NCBI RefSeq assembly: GCF_028598555.1
Contig: NZ_JAQRFN010000009.1
Coordinates: 1 to 64,000, forward strand
DNA from: Xenorhabdus anantnagensis
GTDB lineage: Bacteria; Pseudomonadota; Gammaproteobacteria; Enterobacterales; Enterobacteriaceae
Direction: 5' to 3'
DNA length: 64,000 bases
Positions within the stretch are counted from its first letter, which is position 1; each line of letters opens with the position of its first letter. The notes beneath the pieces are model-generated. The model worked only from the letters and a program-made list of their open reading frames with translations, was not told the origin of the DNA and searched no databases. The translations under genes were made by a program, and so were the position numbers. Of the stretch, positions 10,454 to 18,999 are shown piece by piece.

Positions 10454-11364
10454 CTCAGCCGATTGATTTACTGCTAGCGCCTGTGGAAGACTTTTTACAC
10501 TATTTGCGGGTTGAGCGGCGTTTAAGCCCCGTCACGATCACGAACTATCGACGCCATTTGGCGGTGTTGGCGAAAATGTCACTGGAGATGGAAATACGTG
10601 AGTGGCAGGAACTAGATCCTGCGAAAGTCAGAATGTTTGCCTCCCGGAGTCGTCGCGCTGGGTTGCAGTCCGCCAGCCTTGCCCTGCGCCTCTCTTCTTT
10701 GCGTAGCTTTCTTGACTGGATGGTGATGCAGAAGAAATTGGCTGCCAATCCTGCTAAAACAGTCAGTGCTCCCCGTAAAAAACGCCACTTACCTAAAAAT
10801 ATGGATGTGGACGAAGTTAGCCAGCTGCTCAATATTAATTTGAATGACCCTCTGTCAGTGCGCGACAGAACCATGCTGGAAGTCATGTATGGAGCGGGTT
10901 TGCGTTTATCTGAGCTGGTGGGCCTTGATTGTCGCCACTTGGATTTGGAGGGGGGGGAAGTCTGGGTACATGGTAAGGGCAGCAAAGAGCGCAAAGTACC
11001 GTTTGGTCGCATGGCTCAGGAATGGCTCCGGCGTTGGCTGGAAATGCGGGAATTGTTTGAGCCGGAAAATGATGCGGTTTTCATTTCCAGCAAGAGCGGG
11101 AAACGTATCTCTGCCCGTAACGTACAGAAACGATTTGAACAGTGGGGGATTCGACAAGGCGTTAACAGCCACATCAATCCCCATAAATTGCGTCACTCTT
11201 TTGCCACACATATTCTTGAGTCCAGCGGTGATCTGCGTGCAGTGCAGGAATTACTTGGTCATGCGAATCTGTCGACGACTCAGATCTATACCCATTTGGA
11301 TTTTCAACATTTGACCAAAGTCTATGATGTGGCCCACCCCAGAGCTAAACGAGGGAAATCATAA
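10450..11364 (+). CDS. xerC: Tyrosine recombinase XerC
   Basis: 304 aa (E. coli 298). With XerD it resolves chromosome dimers at dif. The N-terminal SAM-like core-binding domain ([22 protein letters not shown]) is followed by a catalytic domain with Arg in [10 protein letters not shown], Lys in [12 protein letters not shown], the His-Arg pair in [10 protein letters not shown], His in [10 protein letters not shown] and the nucleophile Tyr in IYTHLDF. It overlaps yigA by 4 nt and the next gene by 1 nt (TAATG). Confidence 0.97.
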   Translation: MTQPIDLLLAPVEDFLHYLRVERRLSPVTITNYRRHLAVLAKMSLEMEIREWQELDPAKVRMFASRSRRAGLQSASLALRLSSLRSFLDWMVMQKKLAANPAKTVSAPRKKRHLPKNMDVDEVSQLLNINLNDPLSVRDRTMLEVMYGAGLRLSELVGLDCRHLDLEGGEVWVHGKGSKERKVPFGRMAQEWLRRWLEMRELFEPENDAVFISSKSGKRISARNVQKRFEQWGIRQGVNSHINPHKLRHSFATHILESSGDLRAVQELLGHANLSTTQIYTHLDFQHLTKVYDVAHPRAKRGKS

Positions 11365-12080
11365 TGCGTTTTTATCGGCCTCTCGCGCCGTTTGCTGCGA
11401 TGACATTCGATCTGGATGATACGCTTTACGATAATTATCCTGTAATCGATAGAACCGAAAAAGAAGTATTGTGTTTTATCAGGCAGTACGACGCCAGATT
11501 CGATCACTTTGGGCATGAAGATCTGCATTTATACCGTCAGACCGTCCTTGAACGGGAGCCGGATATTTACCATGATGTCACATCATGGCGCCGACAGTCC
11601 GCAGAACTCATGTTTACCCACCATGGCTTCAATCATGAAGAGACAGTACGTGGCACGGATGAACTTATGTCTTGCTTTACGTACTGGCGTAACCAAATCG
11701 CGGTTCCGGAATCTACCCATAAGGCTTTAACCGTATTGGCAGCAAAAATGCCGTTGGTGGCAATTACCAATGGAAACGCTGAACCTGCCGCATGTGGGCT
11801 TGCGCCTTATTTTGAGTTTGTCTTGAAAGCTGGCGTTAATGGGCGTTCCAAGCCTTGGCCTGATATGTACCACTTGGCGGCTGAGCGCCTGAATTTGCCT
11901 ATAAATCAGATCCTGCATGTGGGAGATAACCTGAATACGGATGTAGAAGGGGCACTTTGCAGCGGTATGCAGGCTTGTTGGCTCAACATCGAAAATAAAG
12001 ACTTGATGCGGGAACCTGAAGGACGTCTGGTGCCACATGTTGAGATTTCTGATTTGGCTTCTTTGATAGCACTGATATAA
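11364..12080 (+). CDS. yigB: HAD-family FMN phosphatase YigB
   Basis: 238 aa, the same length as E. coli YigB, which dephosphorylates FMN to riboflavin and several other phosphoesters. HAD motif I is FDLDDTLYDN near residue 15, motif II ITNGN, and the C-terminal motif IV HVGDNLNTDVEGA. The start ATG overlaps the xerC stop by one base (TAATG), the final link of the dapF-yigA-xerC-yigB chain. Confidence 0.94.
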   Translation: MRFYRPLAPFAAMTFDLDDTLYDNYPVIDRTEKEVLCFIRQYDARFDHFGHEDLHLYRQTVLEREPDIYHDVTSWRRQSAELMFTHHGFNHEETVRGTDELMSCFTYWRNQIAVPESTHKALTVLAAKMPLVAITNGNAEPAACGLAPYFEFVLKAGVNGRSKPWPDMYHLAAERLNLPINQILHVGDNLNTDVEGALCSGMQACWLNIENKDLMREPEGRLVPHVEISDLASLIALI

Positions 12081-12155
12081 TTTCAGCTTGCAATCTATAT
12101 AAAAAAACAGCTTTGCTTATTTATCCTACAGAATAGGGGTGTTGTAACGCTGGAT

Positions 12156-12203
12156 TATTACAAGAACCAGTTATTACAAAATCCAGTTATTACAAAACCT
12201 GAT
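12156..12203. repeat. Three 16-bp tandem repeats before uvrD
   Basis: Three consecutive 16-bp units (12156-12171, 12172-12187, 12188-12203) of the form TATTACAARAMCCAGT; the third diverges at its end. They fill the uvrD leader 40-90 bp upstream of the start, where the promoter would be expected. Confidence 0.85.
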
Positions 12204-12244
12204 GATGAATAAAAATAAGTCATTGCTAACAACTGATGGTAATT

Positions 12245-14410
12245 ATGGACGTTTCTTATCTGCTCGAAAGTCTCAATGATAAACAACGCGAAGCGGTCGC
12301 GGCATCCCGCAGTAACATGCTGGTGCTGGCTGGTGCTGGCAGTGGTAAAACGCGCGTGCTGGTTCACCGGATCGCTTGGTTACTGTCAGTTGAAAATGCC
12401 TCTCCGTTTTCTATCATGGCGGTCACATTTACCAATAAAGCTGCTGCTGAGATGCGGCATCGAATTGAAAACCTGATTGGCACCAGTCAGGGCGGAATGT
12501 GGATCGGTACGTTCCACAGCCTTGCACACCGCTTGTTGCGTGCCCATCACCTTGATGCCAATTTACCGCAGGATTTTCAGATCCTTGATAGCGAAGATCA
12601 GCACCGTCTTATCAAACGTATCGTTAAGGCGATGAATCTGGATGACAAACAGTGGCCGGCCCGTCAGGGGATGTGGTACATCAATGGCAAAAAAGATGAA
12701 GGTTTGCGTCCACAGCACATTGAAAGCTATGGCAATCCGGTAGAAGCGACGTGGCTGAAAATCTATCAGGCCTATCAGGAGGCGTGTGACCGAGCCGGGT
12801 TGGTGGATTTTGCCGAATTGTTGCTACGCGCCCATGAACTTTGGCTGAACAAGCCACAGATCCTGCAACATTATCGTGAACGCTTCACTAATATTCTGGT
12901 GGATGAATTTCAGGATACTAACAGTATTCAATACGCTTGGATTCGTCTTCTGGCTGGCGAGAGTGGAAAAGTTATCATTGTCGGGGATGATGATCAGTCC
13001 ATTTATGGCTGGCGTGGCGCTCAGGTAGAAAATATCCAGCGCTTTCTCAAGGACTTTCCGGGAGCGGAGACAATCCGTCTGGAACAGAACTATCGTTCGA
13101 CCAGTAATATCCTCAAGGCTGCAAATGCCCTGATTGCCCACAACAGTGATCGTTTGGGCAAAAATTTGTGGACAGAAGGGAGTGAAGGAGAGCCGATTTC
13201 ACTTTACTGCGCCTTCAATGAACTGGATGAATCTCGTTATGTTGTCGGTCGTATCAAGCATTGGCTGGATAATGGCGGCGCACTGAAAGAGTGTGCGATC
13301 CTGTATCGCAGCAATGCCCAATCTCGAGTCTTGGAAGAAGCCTTATTGCAGGTTTCCATGCCTTACCGCATTTATGGTGGTCAGCGTTTCTTCGAACGTC
13401 AGGAAATCAAAGATGCCTTGTCTTACCTTCGTTTGGTGACAAACCGTCACGATGATGCTGCCTTTGAACGTGTGGTGAATACACCAACACGTGGTATTGG
13501 TGACAGAACACTTGATGTTGTGCGCCAAATGGCGCGTGATCAGCAAAAAACCTTGTGGGAAAGTAGCCTGTTATTGATACAAGAAAAAGTGCTGGCTGGT
13601 CGTGCGGCATCCGCATTGCAGCGCTTCATTGAACTGATTGAAGCGTTGGAAACGGAAACGCACGAAATGCCATTGCATGTGCAGACCGATCGCATTATCC
13701 GTGATTCTGGCCTATGGGCGATGTATCAACAGGAAAAAGGCGAAAAGGCACAGGCGCGTATCGAAAACCTGGAAGAATTAGTCACAGCAACCCGCCAATT
13801 CAGCTATCAGGATGAAGACGAAAACCTGTTGCCGTTGCAGGCTTTTCTTTCCCATGCTGCGCTTGAATCAGGAGAAGGTCAGGCGGATGCTTATCAGGAT
13901 GCCGTGCAATTGATGACACTGCATTCAGCGAAAGGTCTGGAATTCCCGCAAGTCTTTATTGTGGGCATGGAAGAGGGCATGTTTCCGAGTCAGATGTCCA
14001 TTGAAGAAGGCGGCCGATTGGAAGAAGAGCGCCGCTTGGCCTATGTCGGGGTTACCCGAGCGATGGAAAAACTGACACTGACTTATGCAGAAAGTCGTCG
14101 TTTATACGGTAAGGAAGTGAATCACCGTCCATCTCGTTTTATTGGGGAACTACCGACGGAGTGCGTGGCAGAAGTTCGCCTGCGAGCAACGGTATCCCGT
14201 CCGGTCAGTCACAAACGGCTGGGCACGCCTATCAGCGCCAACGATAGTGGTTACGCACTTGGACAGCGTGTACGCCATCCCAAATTTGGTGAAGGGACGA
14301 TTATCAATATAGAAGGCAGTGGGGAGCATTGCCGTTTGCAAATTGCGTTTCAAGATGAAGGAATTAAGTGGCTGGTGGCCGCTTATGCCAGACTCGAAAC
14401 GGGCCAATAA
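12245..14410 (+). CDS. uvrD: DNA helicase II UvrD
   Basis: 721 aa from ATG 12245 (MDVSYLLESLNDKQREAVAA), matching E. coli (720 aa); an in-frame ATG at 12236 would add three residues. Superfamily 1A 3'-5' helicase acting in nucleotide excision repair, mismatch repair and RecA removal. Walker A is GAGSGKT, motif II DEFQDTN, motif III VGDDDQSIYGWRGA, motif IV EQNYRST, motif VI VTRAMEK. The C-terminal Tudor-like segment ends GEGTIINIEGSGEH..RLQIAF. No convincing LexA box is visible upstream. Confidence 0.97.
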   Translation: MDVSYLLESLNDKQREAVAASRSNMLVLAGAGSGKTRVLVHRIAWLLSVENASPFSIMAVTFTNKAAAEMRHRIENLIGTSQGGMWIGTFHSLAHRLLRAHHLDANLPQDFQILDSEDQHRLIKRIVKAMNLDDKQWPARQGMWYINGKKDEGLRPQHIESYGNPVEATWLKIYQAYQEACDRAGLVDFAELLLRAHELWLNKPQILQHYRERFTNILVDEFQDTNSIQYAWIRLLAGESGKVIIVGDDDQSIYGWRGAQVENIQRFLKDFPGAETIRLEQNYRSTSNILKAANALIAHNSDRLGKNLWTEGSEGEPISLYCAFNELDESRYVVGRIKHWLDNGGALKECAILYRSNAQSRVLEEALLQVSMPYRIYGGQRFFERQEIKDALSYLRLVTNRHDDAAFERVVNTPTRGIGDRTLDVVRQMARDQQKTLWESSLLLIQEKVLAGRAASALQRFIELIEALETETHEMPLHVQTDRIIRDSGLWAMYQQEKGEKAQARIENLEELVTATRQFSYQDEDENLLPLQAFLSHAALESGEGQADAYQDAVQLMTLHSAKGLEFPQVFIVGMEEGMFPSQMSIEEGGRLEEERRLAYVGVTRAMEKLTLTYAESRRLYGKEVNHRPSRFIGELPTECVAEVRLRATVSRPVSHKRLGTPISANDSGYALGQRVRHPKFGEGTIINIEGSGEHCRLQIAFQDEGIKWLVAAYARLETGQ

Positions 14411-14498
14411 TCCGGTCGAATGTTGACAGGCTTTTTCTTCTGGGCGTAACATTCGCGCCTTACGATAAGCGTAGGGAGTATAAGGAGACTTATGGTAC

Positions 14499-15449
14499 AT
14501 GCTGAACGCATTTAAATTAGAGAATAATCGCCTGCTCCGTCTTGAACTTGAAGAAGGTGATAAGTTATCTGACTCCATGTGGGTAGATTTAGTTGGTCTG
14601 GGGGATAATGATCGCCTCCGTGTCCAGAACGAGCTGGGACAAGTCTTGGCGACCCGCACTGAATTGGATGACATTGAGGCATCGGCACGTTTTTTTGAAG
14701 ATGAAGATGGTATGCATGTCCATTCATTCTTCTATTTTGAAGATGCCGAAGACCATGCTGGCAACTCGACAGTCGCATTTACCATCCGTGACGGTCGTCT
14801 CTACACATTGCGAGAGCGTGAACTCCCTGCATTTCGATTATATCGAATGCGCGCCCGTAACCAGACGATGGTTGACGGGAATGCCTATGAACTGCTGTTG
14901 GACTTGTTCGAAACTAAAATCGAACAATTGGCTGATGTCATTGAAAATATCTACAGCGTGCTGGAATCCCTGAGCCGGGTCATTATGGAAGGCAAGCAGG
15001 GAGATGAGTTTGATTCTGCTTTATCTAACCTTGCTGAGCAGGAAGATATTGGCTGGAAAGTCCGCTTGTGTTTGATGGATAGTCAACGCGCCTTGAACTT
15101 CCTTGTGCGCCGTGCCCGTTTGCCTGCTAATCAATTGGAACAGGCTCGTGAAATCCTGCGGGATATTGAATCCTTGCTGCCGCACAATGAATCCCTGTTT
15201 CAGAAAGTAAACTTCTTGATGCAGGCGGCGATGGGCTTTATCAACATTGAACAAAGCCGCATTATCAAAATCTTCTCCGTTGTTTCTGTAGTATTCCTGC
15301 CACCGACGTTGGTAGCGTCCAGCTATGGTATGAACTTCAAATTTATGCCGGAATTGGACTGGACATTCGGCTATCCTGCTGCCATTGGATTGATGATCGC
15401 AGCGGGTTTGGCTCCTTATCTCTATTTCAAGCGAAAAAACTGGCTGTAG
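14499..15449 (+). CDS. corA: Magnesium/cobalt transporter CorA
   Basis: 316 aa, the same length as E. coli. A homopentameric channel for Mg2+, Co2+ and Ni2+ uptake. It has a large N-terminal cytoplasmic domain, a long stalk helix and two C-terminal transmembrane helices with the selectivity signature YGMNF at 276-280, ending [10 protein letters not shown]. The 88-bp leader after uvrD has a GGAG ribosome site. A second divalent transporter leader ORF could not be defined. Confidence 0.97.
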   Translation: MLNAFKLENNRLLRLELEEGDKLSDSMWVDLVGLGDNDRLRVQNELGQVLATRTELDDIEASARFFEDEDGMHVHSFFYFEDAEDHAGNSTVAFTIRDGRLYTLRERELPAFRLYRMRARNQTMVDGNAYELLLDLFETKIEQLADVIENIYSVLESLSRVIMEGKQGDEFDSALSNLAEQEDIGWKVRLCLMDSQRALNFLVRRARLPANQLEQAREILRDIESLLPHNESLFQKVNFLMQAAMGFINIEQSRIIKIFSVVSVVFLPPTLVASSYGMNFKFMPELDWTFGYPAAIGLMIAAGLAPYLYFKRKNWL

Positions 15450-15494
15450 TCATTTCATCAGTTATCAATAAAACCACGCACGACTTAACGGAAA

Positions 15495-15531
15495 AACTGA
15501 CCCGATTTATTAATAATGTTTTGGGTCAGTT
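15495..15531. terminator. Terminator between convergent corA and rarD
   Basis: A perfect 9-bp stem AACTGACCC (15495-15503) / GGGTCAGTT (15523-15531) in the 100-bp gap between convergent genes; it could serve both strands. No strong U-run follows on the plus strand. Confidence 0.6.
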
Positions 15532-15549
15532 CAAACGTATGATAGCGAC

Positions 15550-16464
15550 TTATCTCGTTTCAGGGTGTCTGGCTGCTTTACGCAAACGGCGTTGAGTATA
15601 AAGCGCATCCAGCGTAAACAGAATCAATGCAGCCCAGATAAAGCCAAAAGTGATCAAACGATCGGGGCCTATTTCCTCGCCATAAACCAGTGTTGCCAGC
15701 AAGAACATCAATGTTGGGCCAAGGTATTGGAAAAAGCCCAGCGTGGACAATCGCAAATGCGCGGCTGCTACGGTAAAGAGCAACAGTGGCACAGTTGTAA
15801 TAATACCGGCAGCAATCAGCATAAGGTTCAAAGAGTACGTATTATCCAGCATATTGCTTGTCGGGCTATGGGTGAAGAACAGCAGGTAAGTCAGAGCGAC
15901 AGGGAACACCCAGACTGTCTCAATCAACATACCTGTTTGTGCATCCACTCCCAGTTTTTTGCGGATTAACCCATAGACAGCAAATGTCGTCGCTAAATAC
16001 AAACCAACCACCGGTACAGAGCCAAATTGCCATAGTTGGATCAGTACGCCAGTAAAGGCCAATCCTACTGCAATCCACTGCATACGACGGAAGCGCTCAC
16101 CAAGAAAAACCATGCCAAACAGTACACTTACCAGAGGGTTAATAAAATACCCCAGACTTGCTTCAAGCAGATGGTTATTATTCACCGCCCAAATATAAGT
16201 CAGCCAGTTACTGGTAATCGTGAAAGCCGTGATGCCTAACAGCAGTAGGATTTTAGGTTGGCGGGCGACAGTCCAAACCTGACGCCAGTGACGAGTCACT
16301 ATCAGCATCAGTACCATAAAGAAAGCTGACCATATAACGCGATGTGACACGATTTCATCGGGTGGCACATATTGTATGGCCTTGAAGTAAATGGGAGCCA
16401 AACCCCAAATAAGATAAGCCCCCAAGGCATATAGGATACCTTGGGTCGTATTTTGGTTAGTCAT
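15550..16464 (-). CDS. rarD: RarD, EamA/DMT-family inner-membrane transporter
   Basis: 304 aa (E. coli 296), about ten transmembrane helices in two EamA halves. The N-terminus GILYALGAYLIWGLAPIYFK is diagnostic of RarD. The name comes from a reported chloramphenicol-sensitivity link; the true substrate is unknown. AAGGAT lies 5-6 nt before the ATG. It marks the left border of the 16.5-26.3 kb accessory islet; in E. coli the next core gene is yigI. Confidence 0.93.
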   Translation of the reverse strand: MTNQNTTQGILYALGAYLIWGLAPIYFKAIQYVPPDEIVSHRVIWSAFFMVLMLIVTRHWRQVWTVARQPKILLLLGITAFTITSNWLTYIWAVNNNHLLEASLGYFINPLVSVLFGMVFLGERFRRMQWIAVGLAFTGVLIQLWQFGSVPVVGLYLATTFAVYGLIRKKLGVDAQTGMLIETVWVFPVALTYLLFFTHSPTSNMLDNTYSLNLMLIAAGIITTVPLLLFTVAAAHLRLSTLGFFQYLGPTLMFLLATLVYGEEIGPDRLITFGFIWAALILFTLDALYTQRRLRKAARHPETR

Positions 16465-16825
16465 AATATCCTTGGATGTTTAGAGAGTATTCAGAAAAAA
16501 ATCAGAGGAGCTTGTTAATAAGATGATAGCTCATAAACCTATACAATGTGTCATTGGGATGAATGATTTACAAGTAGTTAATAGCATGAGTAATAAATTA
16601 AATTTTTTTGCTCATCAAAATAGCACTTTACGCTAAATTATTGTGATTGGGTGAAATGGTTAACTATATTTATACAATCTGGTTCCTGTTTCATCTCAAA
16701 TTTTGCATGCATCGTAATCGTTTAAAAAGTAAACATTTTTATGGGTGTTTTTGTAGATGTCTTTGTGAGTATTGTACTAAGGGAGGGCGAAGAGTGCTCA
16801 CCTACTATTCATAATTAAATTTCTT
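16465..16825. other. Non-coding gap between rarD and the effector islet
   Basis: 361 bp, AT-rich. It must contain the rarD promoter at its left end and the end of the ADP-ribosyltransferase transcript at its right. I see no ORF, RNA gene, integrase remnant or terminal repeat that would define the islet border. Confidence 0.5.
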
Positions 16826-17368
16826 TTAGTTTTCTCGAAGGGTTCTTTGAGACAAAAAACGTATCCTATCCGGTGAGATCGGCCCTAGAAGTTGAATTTC
16901 ATGATTATGCTTGGCTTTTCCGGAAAGATAATTGGAAAACCGGGAAATCAATGAAAATCTTGGAGTAGCATACTCTTTATCCACTATGTTTGATTCAATA
17001 ATAGGAGATCTGGTAGCAAATTTTTGCGCAAAACCAAAATTATTTTCATTTCCATAAACGGGGACAGCAGGTATGCCTAATATATTAATTTTATATAGAT
17101 AATATATGTTAGATAAACTATATTTTGACATGCCTTTTTCAAGCTCTTTGAAGTAAAATTCGGCGCCCTCTTCATCTGATGCAACAAAAACAGTTCTATG
17201 ACCAAAAATATTATTAAAGTACAGCCTTCCTGAACCTTGGAATCCAACCTTCTGTATTACATCGGGAGGCCTACTATCCCAACGGTATGCTACTTCGATA
17301 TCTTCAACATAATGTATAGGTTCACTTATATAGGGAGTTTTATGAGTTTTCTTTTTAAAGCATCGCAT
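16826..17368 (-). CDS. Cholera/pertussis toxin-like ADP-ribosyltransferase
   Basis: 180 aa. Residues 28-38 read YRWDSRPPDVI, nearly identical to the NAD-binding Arg motif of pertussis S1 and cholera A1 (YR-DSRPP); R29 would be the catalytic Arg. The central beta strand is degenerate (VFVASDE at 60-66 instead of Ser-Thr-Ser). Near the end, HEIQLLGPISPDRIRF (156-171) lines up with the catalytic Glu and following Ile-Pro region of those toxins, making E157 the likely catalytic Glu; position -2 is Asn rather than Glu/Gln. No signal peptide and no B subunit. A GGAG ribosome site precedes the ATG. No adjacent immunity-like gene downstream. Probably an exported effector aimed at eukaryotic or bacterial targets; delivery route unknown. 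Confidence 0.75.
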   Translation of the reverse strand: MRCFKKKTHKTPYISEPIHYVEDIEVAYRWDSRPPDVIQKVGFQGSGRLYFNNIFGHRTVFVASDEEGAEFYFKELEKGMSKYSLSNIYYLYKINILGIPAVPVYGNENNFGFAQKFATRSPIIESNIVDKEYATPRFSLISRFSNYLSGKAKHNHEIQLLGPISPDRIRFLSQRTLREN

Positions 17369-17435
17369 TGAATTAATCTCCTTTAATTTTAATCATGCTA
17401 TTGGTGAGGTAATAGATAAATGTATTTTATTATAT

Positions 17436-18089
17436 CTATCTAAATCCCATTAACGTCTTAAATGGTGATTCCAGTTTATCTGGGCAATCTAATCCCCTTA
17501 TTTTAACTGCTTTACCATTATTTCTTAACTCATTACATAATTGAGCGATATCTTTAGGTGTCCAATATAAATTTTTGGCATAACCTATTCTTTTAACTAT
17601 ATTTAATAAACGTTCCACTCCACCTGCTTTTAATATTTTAGCAACCATTGTTGAACAATTTTTATTAATGGAATTATAGCTGTGGCTTATACGCCAAGTG
17701 CCATGTATTTTCCCATTATAGATTTCGCGCTTTTGGTATTGCATTTTTTCAACATCTAAACCAATCAGGCGATATTCCAAATGGGGGGTATCTACAAAAT
17801 CAGCTTGAAAACTATTAAGGGTTCCTGCACATGATAAAGTTCCTCGCGGTATATCTGGTTCTGCAAGGAAACTAACATAGTTATCATCTGTTCCTGTTGA
17901 ACACCGCGGCATATTTGAGGGGCATGGATTATCTGAACTGAAATCGGTCGAAGGATATTGTGGCACTCCACCTATATAAATAGAAGCATGTCCAAAAGGG
18001 AAACTCCGGCAGGGATACCAGATATAGACAACGGCAGAGACAGGTTTACCTGCGAGGATCTCTTGTTCTACTTTAGTTCTTGGATTCAT
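17436..18089 (-). CDS. Putative permuted papain-fold (NlpC/P60-like) effector
   Basis: 217 aa, no signal peptide or membrane segment. The order PFGHASIYIG (H34) then NKNCSTMVAKILKAGG (C145) is the His-before-Cys arrangement of circularly permuted NlpC/P60 or LRAT-like hydrolases, which cleave peptidoglycan peptides, acyl groups or amides. Several extra cysteines at 55-63 and 87. It lies 67 bp upstream of the ADP-ribosyltransferase gene on the same strand, so the two are probably cotranscribed, and about 0.9 kb downstream of the rhs immunity gene. I cannot name a precise family; catalytic assignment is by pattern only. Confidence 0.5.
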   Translation of the reverse strand: MNPRTKVEQEILAGKPVSAVVYIWYPCRSFPFGHASIYIGGVPQYPSTDFSSDNPCPSNMPRCSTGTDDNYVSFLAEPDIPRGTLSCAGTLNSFQADFVDTPHLEYRLIGLDVEKMQYQKREIYNGKIHGTWRISHSYNSINKNCSTMVAKILKAGGVERLLNIVKRIGYAKNLYWTPKDIAQLCNELRNNGKAVKIRGLDCPDKLESPFKTLMGFR

Positions 18090-18330
18090 AACCTGTTCTC
18101 ATGTTGATTAATTGATATTAAAAATAATATATTGAGAGAATTTTCGGGTTATTGATTTTTGACAATGGTTAAGATAGGTTCAGCTTAGCTGCTGTTGGAA
18201 GTTTGTTTACTATAGTTGGGCATCATATACCCAAAGTGGCGAGCTGTTAATAGTTGTTGTGAATGTTTTGGCGATTGGTTTATTTATGCTGGCTTATATC
18301 GATAATATAGTCTGGGGTTTTATTTAAAAA

Positions 18331-18587
18331 ACCGCCAAAACCGAACGTTATTACACCGTGGGATATGTGCCGCAGAACGGCAGGCCCAACCCGCCGCCAG
18401 CAATACATCTTAAAGGGCAGTGGCTTAAAGCAGAAGGCTTTGATATTGGCGGCTCTCTGACCCCGTTTAAATTATGGACGGCTGTCTGGTGCTGATCCCC
18501 GACAGCGACCACCCGTGCCAGCAAGATCAGCTCTGTGAGATTAAGCTCAGGATGCGGGAACTAATCGGGGATTATCAGGCAGGATAA
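18331..18587 (+). pseudogene. SymE-like toxin pseudogene, frameshifted
   Basis: Reading from 18331 gives ERYYTVGYVPQ, then PPAIHLKGQWLKAEGF (the SymE-family core) and DIGGSLT before running out of frame to a TGA at 18493. A single frameshift near 18470 restores MDGCLVLIPDSD and a further 25 or so residues to TAA at 18585. No in-frame start codon exists upstream (TAA just before 18331). SymE proteins are small SOS-linked AbrB-fold proteins often found next to rhs loci. The gene is on the strand opposite to rhs and is inactive as written. Confidence 0.8.
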
Positions 18588-18607
18588 AGAATCAAATAGA
18601 ACAGGTA

Positions 18608-18636
18608 TCCGGTAATATAAATTACCGGACGTTTAA
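18608..18636. terminator. Terminator between symE pseudogene and rhs immunity gene
   Basis: A perfect 9-bp stem TCCGGTAAT (18608-18616) / ATTACCGGA (18621-18629), tetraloop ATAA, followed on the plus strand by TTTAATTTTTT. A good rho-independent terminator for the old symE-like gene; it sits just past the stop of the convergent immunity gene. Confidence 0.75.
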
Positions 18637-18640
18637 TTTT

Positions 18641-18988
18641 TTAATTCCAAGGTTGGTTAATGGTACGTTTCCTTGTAGATATCATGTTTTTTAATCTATC
18701 AATTGTGATCTCGTAATATATGCCTTCATTTACATATTCTTGATCACTAACTAATTCATAAATAGAATAATTTACATTTAATTGATCCAATCCTTTCATC
18801 ATTGCCATCAATTTTTCTGGGAACTCTGGTTCATGTATATCATCAAACAATTCTTTAACAAAAACAGGGGCATCACTACCAACTGTAGATAGGATCGAAT
18901 TTATGCTTATATTTACACAGTTACGGATAACGTTGACTAAACGTGCCTTATTATCCCCATTATTTCTAATGATTAATGCAATAGCCAT
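18641..18988 (-). CDS. Putative immunity protein for the Rhs toxin tip
   Basis: 115 aa, small, acidic and cytosolic with no signal peptide. It starts 11 bp after the rhs stop on the same strand, the standard place for the cognate immunity gene of an Rhs C-terminal toxin. I do not recognise the family. N-terminus AIALIIRNNGDNKARLVN. Assignment is by position and size, not homology. Confidence 0.65.
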   Translation of the reverse strand: MAIALIIRNNGDNKARLVNVIRNCVNISINSILSTVGSDAPVFVKELFDDIHEPEFPEKLMAMMKGLDQLNVNYSIYELVSDQEYVNEGIYYEITIDRLKNMISTRKRTINQPWN

Positions 18989-18999
18989 ATCTCATTCCT

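Noticed and set aside
12119..12134. Possible LexA box before uvrD
   Set aside because: Only the ACAG half matches; 8 of 16 positions agree with the consensus, not enough to call.
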